From Carposina sasakii (taxonomy: Eukaryota > Arthropoda > Insecta > Lepidoptera > Carposinidae), in NCBI GenBank assembly GCA_014607495.2, contig CP053161.1, positions 1 to 64,000 of the forward strand: a DNA stretch of 64,000 nt. Direction: 5' to 3'. Below, piece by piece: positions 10,143 through 22,500 of the stretch. The notes under the pieces are model-generated. The model was not told the DNA's origin. It did not search any database and was given only the letters and a program-made list of their open reading frames with translations. Within the stretch, counting starts at the first letter, position 1. Each line of letters opens with the position of its first letter. The translations under genes and the position numbers were made by a program.

Positions 10143-13100
10143 TTATTACCTAGTTGTGAATGCGATTATGCAAACATAGCAAAACATAGTACCAATGGAA
10201 ACAATAATAAAGTATTACCAGATAATCTACGACTCTACTAGAGCATCATACAATACACCTAGGTGAGTATTCAAATTTCTAATGCGGTCAAAAGCCAAAG
10301 AAAGAAAGATAGGCAGAGTCGTGCTCGTGACTGGCCTGTGACTCGTGAGTTCAACAACTGCTGGCATCTGCTATGTTCTCTTGTATACGTACAATTTCGT
10401 TGATTGACTCTAAGCATAAATTAAAATTACTTTGTATGTAGAGACTATGTATGATATCGTTTTCGTCGCGTTATTACTATTTGGTTATGTTCATCAGTAA
10501 ATACATATAGTCTAACAAACAAAACATATTAATTGAATGGGAAAAAATTATTAAACTCAAACTAGAAACAAAACTGATAGGTTAAGTAAAACAATGGATG
10601 AAAATAATACAATAGACTGCAAAACCTGAGTAGCAATCCAAAACATTATTTCGCAACCACGCATAATGAGCTATCATCGCATAATCGTGATTCCACAGAT
10701 AATAAAATTCATAAATTGATGTCGTAATCGTAATCGACCGACCGTCATCGGCGCAGACTGCGGTGGTGAGGAGTGGAGGACCGGGAGGGGCAGACCAGCC
10801 GGTCCCGTTAGGAGAAAGTAGCCACCTACACACCGAGCACGGGTCGTCACGACCGCTGGACCGACCATCTCACGACAGAATTCGATTTTATCGACACAGC
10901 ACGACCAACCTAATATAGAACTTTTGAATCTTCGGCACGTAGATAGACGCTTCCATTTTTGACATCACGAATTATTTAACGAAGACCGAAATTGTCATAC
11001 ATTGTAGAGAAATATTTTATTAATGCTACTACTTAGATTTATTTCTGTGTTTCAATTTTAATACTTGCTCTGTTATAAAAAAAATATTTGTAATTTCATT
11101 GAACCGAGACAAAGCAAAAAGCCGTCAATCATTTCACTTTGTGTTTAACACAAAGGTGGGTATCCGTTTGGTTGATGAAATGTTACTGTCATTGACATAT
11201 TCCATTTCAAATCTGATATTTTAGCTTTGATAAATACAGCCAACAGTAAAAATCTGCGATTGCTGCTTAGCTAGCAAATATAAAGAGTTGACGTAGATAA
11301 TCGTGACAGCTTCTTTTCTTTAAGGAATAATAGGACCTAAAAGCATTCTAATAAAGCTATTTAAAAATCAGATTGAAGGATGTATATAAAGGCAAATATT
11401 ACCAAAATATAGAAAAGATAATATATAAACACAAAAAATATTGCGCAACCGGTAAATGGAATTATGGAAGCATGATTATTTATCTCATGTTTCATAACTA
11501 CAAGTCGCTAGACTGGGCGATCGTTTGGAAACTAGCTGGGCCGGTTCTGCAGGTGATGCACCATCTCAGAAATTCTCAATTTAATATGCAGCTCTCTGAA
11601 CCAAGATACCACATTGCAATAATGTAAGCACTCAATAATTATAAACTACTTTGTCTTAACCCATCACGCTTGAGAAACTGGTGGAAAATTTACCAGTAAA
11701 TTATTGCAGTGAAATTGAATATTTAACAACTCTTGGAAAACAATTGGAAGCTTAGATTCAAATGAAAGCAGTTTAAATTTTTCCAATAATACTTGTAGAG
11801 ATAATGACTAACAAAATGCAAAGTAACGGGATGAATGTTGGTTGGCAAACGGTATTAACTTTCTTAAAAGCTGTAAAAATATATCAAGTCTTTTCGATTT
11901 ACCTTCATGCTATACGAATGGATATTTTGTTCATTAAATATTCAATTCTTTTCACAACACAACAAGGCATTATCATACAATCATTATTCAGTGACATGCT
12001 CAATATCATAGTTAGGTACTTTGTTCTTTTGTTTCGAATATCAAGTCATGTAAATTGAGACTCTTGGTTGCCGCATGAGTAAGTTTCTGTTAAATAATTA
12101 CACAGCTGCTTTTGTGTATGAAAATAACTAAATTATATTTACAGAGATTAATTGATTGACGTCACCTAAGTACATACTTGTTACATTAAAATCGTATACA
12201 GGTGTTGAAATTTTATCAAGTTCCCGTGACAAACAAGCAAGAGTGTAATCTATTTTATGAGTTGTATAACGTAGACTTGCATGTTGTATGAAGTGGTTTT
12301 GCATGCGCATCTGATGAAAAGTTGTGCGAAATTGCACGCTATATTCGGAACTTGTTTCTGTACAGAATTTACAACAGGCTCAGCGAGTAAAACTGGAGCA
12401 TTAAACTGAATAGTTTGGTACCGAACCAAGACATAATATTTGAGACTTAGACTTATAGACTTCTTGTAGGCACCTCTAGAATATGGTCTAAGGTCAAAGT
12501 TCTATGTATAATATTTAAATAGATATCAAAATTCAATCAAAATAAGTCACTAGAAAGAATAATAATAAACGATAACTACTCTATTTCACGAGCCTATTAC
12601 TAAACTCGTGAATACGAACTCTGAGAAATAAAATTTAAACTGTTGCATATATTTAAAGCATAACCTGTCCAGTTAATATTACTTAAACTACTTGAATAAC
12701 TCGTCATTATATTTACTATTATATTATAAATGAACCGGTTTAATAACAACATGAGTGAATGTAGGAACTATGATCGGTCGAGCAAATTAGATGAGGCTCC
12801 GAACTTTCACCGCGACTTTCATATATCGAATATATGATAAGACACGAATTTCTGGTCTAACTTGTTTGTTCGTTTGACCTCCAGCAATGTTGAATCTGTA
12901 TTGTTCGAGAATTCTTTTGTTATGTCTGTCTAAACTTCGTACGCGCTAATAAATTCTACTCGCCAGACGTCAATGTCAATGCTGTAGAAAGTTTTTTCTA
13001 CGAGTATTACATTCGCATTAACATTTTCACTTTATGGTTCAACACACGCGAGTGGCGTTGTAAGAAGCAAATTAACGCCCGATTGCCTCAATTTGTGTGG

Positions 13101-14720
13101 GGTCATTAAATATTACGTCTAATGTTTAATTGACATTTTTGACACCTAGCTAGTCGCTGTGAACTACAAAATGTTAATCCAATAACAGCAAATACAAATA
13201 GCAATACATACTTATAAATAACAAGCACCCAAGCAGGTGTTTGTAAAGTAGTCTCTATCCAATAATCGAAACCAATAATTCTATTGGTTCTGATAGCTTA
13301 TAATAACCGCTTGGTACTAACATTAAAACAGTATCGACATTAATATAGTAGAAAGACCGGTTCCGCTCTCAGAGTCGGCATTAAATTGTTTTCAAGTTGT
13401 TCAAATCATGAATATTCATTTAATTACACGGAGAAGACGCACGCATAGCAGAAGCTTATTATTATTGCGATTCCGTTGAAAAAACTTCTTTGAATTAAGT
13501 TTGAAATATGTATACCTGTTTTTATTGAAACAAAAATAAAACAACCGTAATAAGTCTAGATAACGATGATTAAATGAATAATGTGCATAAAGAGATTAAT
13601 GATGAGATTAATATAATGGCCATTGTATTCAAACTACCAATGGGTAGTATGAATAATAAGAGGGAAAAGTAAATGCTGTGATGTAAAATGTGGCATTAAA
13701 ATAAAACATGATTGGGTCCTGTTTCAAATGACCATGAACATACTTTATAGGTTACAGCGAAAGGTGTGTGAAAATAAAACACAATGCTGAGTGTTTTATA
13801 GGTGGATGGGGCTGGGAGGTAGGTAAGGAAACATGTAGGTACCTTACTCGAGAAAATCAATTATCAAAATGAATTTAAAAGGATGGACTAACCTATGATA
13901 TACTCAGTCAGTACTGCTAGTACCATTTAAAAAATTAATTCCAAATCTGGCAAGCAAAAGGTTTCTCTTAAAAATATAAATTTTAAATCGAGTGATAAAT
14001 AAAGATCAATGTAAAATGATCTATGAAAATGGAATGACCCCGTTACTTTTTGATGAGGAATTGAAATTTAAATTTTAGAATGATAATACCAAATGTCGTC
14101 CGCTTTGACCTCCGTTTTTTTACTGGGCCGCTCTGATGTTGGGAATGAAGTCCATACATTTATTGATGAGAGGTGGACAAACAGATATACGCATTTGAAT
14201 GTAAAATTACGAAAGGTGGTTTCGATTATTCTATAGAAACGTTGTTAAAGACTCTGACACATTATAATAAAAAAAACCCTAATGTTAGCAAATGGTCAGT
14301 TATTACGATACAGATCAATAACTATAGACTGAACTTCAAACTGGTTGACGACGAAGACGCGTAAAAGCAATAATCCGATTACATTTACATTTGTGTGCTG
14401 AGCCATACAAACTAACAATAGATAAACTATAATTTCCGATCGTTACTATAGACTTCTTATTTACTCGTATATTTAAATAAATGTATAAAAATAGTTAAAG
14501 CAAAAACATAGTTAATACAAGTCTACACGTATCTTTAGTATGAATCCAAACGGGTATCTTATAGAATAAATTCAAAAAAATTATGTCTCGCGATGACGAC
14601 AGTACACTACCTATTTTGGTTTTAAAATCAAGCGACCGCATAAACGGATACAAGCTGAGTAAACATCTATGGAATAACTGACTGAATTCATGCATGCCGA
14701 ATATATCGATGGAGTTTTAC
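10143..14720. other. non-coding stretch
   Basis: No repeat with clear ends or gene was seen. A GC-rich patch at about 10730-10880 is open on the minus strand without splice support. A short open frame at 14170-14364 (+) lacks a good ATG (it opens with GTG at 14173) yet reads like real protein (YAFECKITKGGFDYS, ending DDEDA); it may be a decayed fragment of something unrecognised. If the minus-strand exons are one gene, this stretch lies downstream of the 14721-14762 exon in transcription order. Confidence 0.35.
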
Positions 14721-14762
14721 CTTTTTTGTTAATTTCGGTGGACTCGCGTTCCGGCGAGCTGC
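14721..14762 (-). CDS. candidate internal exon (42 nt) of an unidentified minus-strand gene
   Basis: On the minus strand, an acceptor (TGTGTTGTTTCAG) is followed by 42 nt and a donor (AAAAAAG then GTAAAA). The exon is GC-rich at its start, inside AT-rich DNA. One frame is shut by TAA. The frame that takes two bases first reads SSPERESTEINKK and leaves one base. This matches the phase left by the exon at 48879-48993, so the join would give Gly then SSPERESTEINKK. Serine, glutamate and lysine dominate, as in a flexible linker or a short cassette exon. The family is not identified. The donor is only fair (A at +5). Confidence 0.5.
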
Positions 14763-15228
14763 CTGAAACAACACATAAAATATTTATCAGTCAGGTATAT
14801 AGAAAAATTACTAGTGTGCAATCAAAAACATAAATATTAATTTATACCATATATCATTTAATATAATTGTTAAAGTTTTATTGCTTTGGGCTCAAACAGA
14901 AAAGAAAGCCAAATATTTCAAATGTTATAAAGCTGTTTGACAAAAATGGAAACTTTACAAAGGTCAAATTATGTTAACTGAATATTTATGAAGTTGCCAA
15001 GAATGGCAACCGTGGACCGGTTACCGAAACCAGTTTCGGTGAAGTAAAAGGAATGTGAAATAAACAACCTTCCTTTTATTTATCTGGAATTTAAAAGGCA
15101 CCAGGCTATTTACGTGGTCGGCCACCTCGTTAGTCGAGATCACCAAAATCAGGTTCCGTTAAGTACTTATCAATAATTTTTATAACCAGTTTTTTCTTTT
15201 CTTTTCTGAAACAAAACTTTTGTCAGCA
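14763..15228. other. non-coding, AT-rich
   Basis: Nothing recognised apart from the splice acceptor at its left edge. Confidence 0.4.
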
Positions 15229-15330
15229 TAACATACATACGTACATATAGTCACGCCTTTATCCCTTACGGGTAGGCAGAGCATCAAGGGCCAATAGAAA
15301 CACATGGTGCCACTTCTGACTAATTTTGAG
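15229..15330 (-). repeat. retroelement 3' fragment, copy A
   Basis: On the minus strand it reads gtggcaccatgtg, tctattggcccttga, tgctctgcctacccgtaagg, then gataaaggcgtgactatatg and a tail of ATGT-like units. The copy at 19500-19585 is homologous and in the opposite orientation. The short ATGTATG tail suggests the 3' end of a non-LTR retroelement, or a SINE using it. Confidence 0.6.
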
Positions 15331-17010
15331 GGTAGGTATAGTTGAGATGTACAAGTTCGGTCAGCATAACGTTTGTTATTCATATTGATGCTACATAATT
15401 GTATAATACATAATTTTGTTATGTATGGTACGTATGCATCCATCTATGTGTATTATTGTGTAATAATTAAACAACGTTCAAAGAATATAATTTCAAATTC
15501 GCATCGTACTAATATTATTTTGACTTCCAGATTATCATCATCGCGGTTAACATCTTATAATTCCAATACATATTTCGTCTATTTTATCCTAAAACGTCAC
15601 GCTATCTGAGACACCAGCTGTTAAAAACAGAGTATAGAATATTTATGAAGTTAATATAACCACCATATAAAAAGACCATTATGCATAAGCGAGCATGAGG
15701 CTAATGGGTACATATTGCAATTCTGCAGGTGGCATTGGCAGAGATACCGCCATTGGTTTGCGAGGGCAGGTGATCGTACCTCTCCTGCCCGTATGCGGCA
15801 ACAAGGGTGCACCTGGACTGTGTGTCAGTTCACTAACCCGTAAACAATTAATTACGTGCTAGTCTAATGGATTTATGTTTATTTTTTTTAACTGTCATCC
15901 CTTTCATTTGGTTCGAATTCAATTCCTTTGTTTGGCAGATACGAGTATCGTATCTCTTTTTAATTTCTACCAATAGTGGTTTAAGTTCATCACGTGATTT
16001 AACGACCGCGCTCAACGAAGAAAAATATTGGCGTAAACGTTTTGATAACTTTCATCAGAGAATATTTGATTATTATTTATATTAATATTTTTTGCAACAA
16101 CCAAAAATAAAACGTTTTAACAGCATTGCTCACTGTAAAAACACGTAGGTGCAATGCAAACGGAACACAGTTGTATAATTAAGTAAGCTCGCGAGTAGAC
16201 TGACATTTTGCTGAACCTGTTTTGAGTTATGCAACAGAAAATATAGTCAGCTAATGGCAGCACAAGCGGGCTGCTTAGCATAATCACCTGTCAATTGTAG
16301 TGAGATATGGTACTATGATTGGACGCTTTATGCTCGTATTACTGTGGGAAAATTTGCAATGATTTAAGTTAGTTGACTGATGCGAATTAGGGTCACAAAT
16401 GAATCCACCAAGTATATGCTCGTACATATACATTGCTGTATTGCCGAAATAGGAATGCCTGCAGAAGCGTGAAGGGGATTCTATAGCCATGTTATAAAAG
16501 ATCAGTGACAAGTTGCTGGCTCATCGTCTACCAACTCTTTTTAAAAACAGAGCTTATAATTAGACGTAGACTAGATTGTATCACATCAACTACTCAAACA
16601 AGTCCCCATTAATCCACTTAATCAATACACAGGCTCAAGACACAGGTGGTCAACTTGATACGGATTAAATGTAGTTCTTATAACTATCTAGACACTGCAA
16701 ATTATCTTTTGCGAGACAAATTGTGAGCGATTACTTTGAAATACAGATCTAATCAATACTCTACTCTCTACTCCAGCACTTGGTCGGATGCTATCAGCAA
16801 ACTAAAAAGCTCAAACGTAGGTTTGATAAATTAAACGAGATTTAAAACTGGTTCTCTGCGACAAATTTTCCACATGAAGAATGAATCAGGAATTATATCA
16901 TGGCCTACTTATTTTATATTAACACGTGTATAAGTACTGCGAAAAATATTACATAGTGCATTATATTTGATCGAAGTAGTTAATGCAGAATCAATATTAG
17001 TTATTTGAAG
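15331..17010. other. non-coding stretch
   Basis: A GC-richer segment at about 15690-15840 (aggtggcattggcagagata and onward) may be another decayed repeat or a conserved element. No splice-supported exon or element ends were found. Confidence 0.35.
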
Positions 17011-17018
17011 GACTAATG

Positions 17019-17414
17019 CAGGGATGGGCAAACTACGGCCCGCGGGCCGGATCCGGCCCGTATGAGGTTTTAATCCGGCCCGCCGGACGTTTTTCAGAAA
17101 AATTTTAATATCAAAAATTCAAATTGTATTATATTTTTAGACCTTAAAATATTTTATCTACACTTAAAACATTTAAATCTCGTATTTTTTATCACAATAC
17201 TGCTAAGGTGACAATTTTTTTATGTGAAAAAGTATAAAAAAAAAAAATCATTTAAGTTTCTAAAAAACAATGTTTTTAAACTTTACGCTTAGTAGCCTTG
17301 CCCCAAGTGTTTTTAATTAACCGGCCCGCGGAAATATTTTTTTTAATTTTCTGGCCCGCGACAATTTTTTTTTTAATTTACCGGCCCGCGATGATAAAAG
17401 TTTGCCCACCCCTG
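17019..17414. mobile_element. hAT-type MITE with 8-bp target duplication
   Basis: The left end is CAGGGATGGGCAAACT and the right end is the complement of CAGGGGTGGGCAAACT, one mismatch in 16. The flanks are GACTAATG at 17011-17018 and GACTAATG at 17415-17422, an exact 8-bp duplication as made by hAT transposases. The interior is GC-rich near the left end (repeated GGCCCG words) and has about three imperfect units of the form ccggcccgcg plus a T-rich run at 17317-17390. No transposase frame. Confidence 0.93.
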
Positions 17415-17422
17415 GACTAATG

Positions 17423-19496
17423 TCACGCCCGACGACATATCAGTCGCCACAAAAAACCCACGACTTGTTCCCTTTATGGTACAGCGAGCGACTTTCTTGA
17501 GGTATGCGGACAGACCGCTCCACAAACTGGTACCTAACATGAGAAATAACGATCCGGGTGAACAGTTGGACCCTTTTAGAGAATTGTTCGAGATCGACAT
17601 ACACATATTGTGCAATGACTGTATGCAACGAAACTACCTACGGTTCTATGATCACAGGTCAAATAATCTTTATGTCAATTACCCTTTACAACAGAAAAAC
17701 CGAAACACCCACCTTTTAGGTATTTATATTAATAAATAAAGAAAATTTACAGGGAAAACAGAATGATAAATGTGGATAAAATAATGTGGTTTTAATAGGC
17801 AACACAGCATTAAAGTTTAGTGCTGTCTGCTCCATGCGTCTCGTCTAAATATAGATGTGTTTTCATAAACTCAATATGAGAATCCAAAGAGCCGGTCTGA
17901 GAATGAGGCCAAATAGGACTCCGACAGACTCAAACGTAAAGCGTAATAAACTATAGGTACTAGAGATTCCTTTATATCTCAGACAAAGGAAATAAAAATG
18001 ATTCATTACTGTTACCGCCGCCGTACGTTATTATAATAACAAGGGATTTATTTTCCGTTGTCTTCAATAGCCATTAATTAAGAATTTAATTTGATTGAAT
18101 ATTAAACTAAATGGTCACAGCCAAAAATAATGAGGTCAAATAGAATATGTAACTTCATTATAGGAAGTAAGTATCTCTACTCATTAGGCTTATCTGCTCA
18201 ATTAATGATGATGATTGTATTGCAATTTTTGTATGGTGGCGAAATTTATTAAATTAATGAAAAGTAATACCTATTTTGATTGTTACCTCTTCCTTCATGC
18301 TTTATTAACGAAAGCAATCTTCTAGAAATTTTGCATTAGTACATAGTTGGGGGTAGGAAAAAGAACATACATCGGCTATAATTATCTACCTGTAGTCCAA
18401 GCGAACGGAGTTGCTGGCAATAGCTAGTTGTATGTAAATACATAATTTTAATGTGAAATGAATTCATAGACAATCCTAAATTTCTTAAAGCGAATCAGAC
18501 TTCACGGATGAACGAAATAGGAAATTGTATAACAAAAACAGTCGATTAGTTTTTGCCCCGTAAAAAATAGAGCAAAACACAAATCGATTGCACGGCCACG
18601 TCTCTAAGACCGTCTATACGACATAAAAACACATTTAAACGCAAACTGTAACTCTGTGGGTTGAATAAAGAACGTTTTTAACGAGGTCAGATTACGTTTG
18701 TCATGGTTGAGCTTGAGCATGATCAATTAGCACATTGGATAGAGCCCGCCCACTCAGATTATGTACGTCTGTAACATGTACTTATTTACTTTATGTACCT
18801 ACATGTGAATATGTATTTTGCACATTATGTTTTTACGGAGCTCGCACTCTGATAAGCGACCGACCATGATTTTCAATGAAATATGGCAGTAGTGCGGTAT
18901 TTGTCAACGAACCAATCGAACAATAATTTATAGCAAGGCTGCATTGAAATTGGTAATTGTCTTGAATATGAGCACTTATTGATTTATTTTCTCAAGCATA
19001 GATTTTAATTGACATAATCAGCATTTTTTATACAATTTAATATGAAAACTTGAATTTCGCATGTAGCGAAGTATTCAAATATGTAGGTACATGTTTTGAA
19101 TACTTTGATAATATTGGGAATAATTATAGATATACAATATATACGTACTTACTAAAAAAGATATATACTTATCTACAAGCTTCAGTTTAAAAAACCTTTA
19201 TAAAACAAGCTTTTATTACATACGTATTTGTCAATAAAATGAATTGATTAAACAAGCGAGCCCAAACTCGATAGGGTTACGTCGTTTAATTACGGAGTTC
19301 CTATGGCCACCTTCCAGCTCCATCATCAGATCAACTCTTTGTCATAATAATTGTCATCCGATTTCTACATGCATGCAAAATTTCGGCCTAATCAGAAACA
19401 GGGAAGTGGATCAAAAACTTGCAGGATTTGGTTACAGACAGGTCAAACTAAATAAAAAAATATAATAAACGGTTGTAACCTACGCTCAAAATTGGT
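17423..19496. other. non-coding stretch with a Helitron end relic
   Basis: An 87-codon open frame at 17476-17739 (+) follows the MITE directly; it reads plausibly (GEQLDPFRELFEIDIH) but matches nothing known to me and has no splice support. A decayed Helitron-like 3' end lies at 18384-18427. Confidence 0.35.
18384..18427 (+). repeat. relic of a Helitron-like 3' end
   Basis: The text ctgtagtccaagcgaacgga, then gttgctggcaatagctag, parallels the 3' ends of the three better copies (tagtccacgcggacggagtc, then cactag). It finishes with CTAG before T. The rest of the element is not recognisable. Confidence 0.55.
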
Positions 19497-19590
19497 CATA
19501 GGTGACACCATGTGGTTCTATCGGCCCTTGGTGCTCTGCCTAACCCGTAAGGGATAAAGGCGTGATTATATGTATGTATGTAAAAAACAG
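19497..19590 (+). repeat. retroelement 3' fragment, copy B
   Basis: Homologous to the complement of 15229-15330: gacaccatgtggttctatcg, gcccttggtgctctgcctaa, cccgtaagggataaaggcgt, then an ATGTATGTATG tail. It is in the opposite orientation to copy A, about 4.2 kb away. Confidence 0.6.
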
Positions 19591-22500
19591 TTAAAATGAG
19601 ATTGGAAACAAGTAAAACTTTTTTGGCATGACTTTTAGGTTCAACATAAAAATTATATTTGTTCTTTTGGGCCGAAAATTTCTTTTGGCTACAATATAAC
19701 TCATTCATAAGTTCAGAACATGACATGCAATTGTACTGGTAAGATGAAAGAACATGAAATGTAAACAAAATTCAATTCTGTAAGATCCAAGCGAAAGCAA
19801 TAAAGGTCGTTGAAAACCCACGCGAGTCGAGATCAGTTCCCATGGCCGTCGGAAACAATAACAGAATCGCGGATCCGAGCACATAAAGCCGAGAACAATC
19901 GCCCAAGTGGAAACAAGAGAACATATAAATCAAGCTAAGCATTGCGTACAGTCGCTGCCATAGATCCTCGCGTTTCGTTTCTGCTTCGCTCGCCTTCCCG
20001 CGTCGCGCCATCGCTTATAATTACTCAGTACTTTCGCCAACCGGTCGGCAGCGGACGCCATTTTGCTATTTATATTGCAAATGGCGGCAATGTAGCACGT
20101 GTTCCTCTTTTGTTATTTACAGTCGCAATGTTTTATGAGTGTCACTACTCACAAACCATTGCAGCTTGAGACCTTGAATCGCGATTGAATTATAGGTACC
20201 TACAATTATTGTGCGTTTCAAATAAAATAAATCTACATATATTTTTAGAAAACTTTGTAGCACAAATCGCGAACAAGGTCTCTCGATCAAAATTTGCATT
20301 GAATGGGGAGCCGTTAAACCGATACGACCAACGAACCAAACGCTGAGGAGGTCACCTTGACCAGCCACGCAGAATATCTTGTTTATTTTGATGATTGAAC
20401 AAGATGGAATTCATTACAATGCCAATCTTCTGATCCTAACTTTAATAATCCACAGAGGACCTGTCTTGAATACAAGTAAAGGTATAATCAATCATGAAAA
20501 CAACCTAAATATTGGGATGTTTAAATCAAACTGAATAGTTTACTAGTATGAGTAGTACAATGGTAATGAGCCATTGTTTTACGATTTGCATAATAAGAAA
20601 AGTAAACAATTGGCTTGAAAATATACACATTGAAGACAACGAACTTGTTTAATGAAGCTAATTAAATACATTAGAGTACTAAAACACGAACAAAGAGCTA
20701 ACATCAAACGAACTTGTACAGTAAATAAAGATTACTATCGTTCCACTAGTAGAAGATAGCAAAACAGAACAACTAACACAACGGACTCATAAAGAATGAT
20801 AACGCTTATCGGCAGGCAACTAGGTCAAACTAAATGTGTATTAATAACAAATGTCTTTAGGTAGGCATGTTATTACATACTTGTACTGTATATATGTACT
20901 TAGTGTGTGATAGATAACAACGTTATTTTGGTAGTATACCATCATTAAGCAGATAAGACAATTTGTTATGCAATAAATTAATCAGAGAAATATTCGCGTC
21001 ATTGTTCTAACAGGAAGTTAGCATCCTCTGGAACAGGGCGCGGGTAAAGGAAACCGAATTTGAGCATAATATAAATTCAGATCTTGCAAAGGCGCTCACT
21101 TAGTATTCAGCAAGTTTTGCGGGCCAATGGCGAATGATTACGGCAGTCCGGACTCTCGTGAATATGTATGAGCAAATTCTTGAGTGCAACACACGCAAAA
21201 GTATTAGCCATGACACACATAAATATACTCGCATTGAAGATTCGTTCAATCTCGCTAACCGACGACAAAGTGAGGCATGTTCCGCACTATTAACTGGCAT
21301 TTAAAGTGCCTTATCATTAAACTTTTTACGAACATCTGCACGTTCATGCTAATGTATAATTTGTGCCAGTGAAACCTGAATGCGGCTGGGTTTCGTCTCA
21401 GCCTACAATGATACAGCACAATGCAAACAACATAAAGCGCTCTACATATAGCTCTACAGGCAACGACAAAGGGGAATCTGATACGGAAATGGGTAGCTAA
21501 TTACTTATTAATAAACCAGCATATACTCAATATATTGAAGTGTATTTCCTGGAAATTAACGCGGTTTGATACTTGTAAAATAATATTATAGTCGATAAAT
21601 TTATACATGTTCAAACTTTACATCTCATTAACCTAGTTCTATACTAATAGGAATTTAAATGGAATATAATCACTATAGATTATGCACCATGATAATTTAG
21701 CTAAAGATGTCATAAAATTGGTTACTTATTAGTTAATATTTTTTAAAAAAGCACTCATTTTAAAACCAGCAACAATAAAGGCAATGGCCTCATTTTGTAC
21801 CACAAGCCGTCATGCACACGGGTCATGGAATGTAACCACGCAGAGACTAGCGATTGTTTAGACACTTGACGAAAAAAAGTAAATTTATGGAGATGTTCTC
21901 AGAACCGAGAGCATGATATCATGCGTTATTAAAAGCATAATAAATAGGATTAATCGTATGTACAATGTCGGGTAAATACAAGGTAAATGAGTATGTAGGT
22001 ACATAAATGAGTATGTAGGTACATTTGAGCATACAGTTCTGTGTGATGCAGAAGTAATTGAATAATTAAGTACGTATAGTAGACAAATGGAATGACCATA
22101 AAAATGCAGGACACGGGGCATAAATGCATGCGTATAATATCTTGTCATGTGTATTAGTTAACACGTTAATGATTCATCAGAAGAAGTCGTTAAGGAAAAC
22201 ATGTGTCGTCCGGCCATTGATTGGTTCATTTTCGCATCTCGACTCGAGTCGCGTTCGCGTCATCGTCACCCACATCTGTCGTGTTCACGGCTATATTGTT
22301 AACACATGTTAGCTAATGGCCGCAACTCGAAATGCCACGTGTATGATAACTCCAAAATGTACTAATAACCCTCATAATAACCTTAATATTTTTGCATGGT
22401 TTTGTTAATTTATATCGCAAAGGATTAGAATAAGCTCTTAGAATAAATAATTGATAACTACAATGAAATTATAGAAGTACGATTTTTCGCAGTGTCTTTA

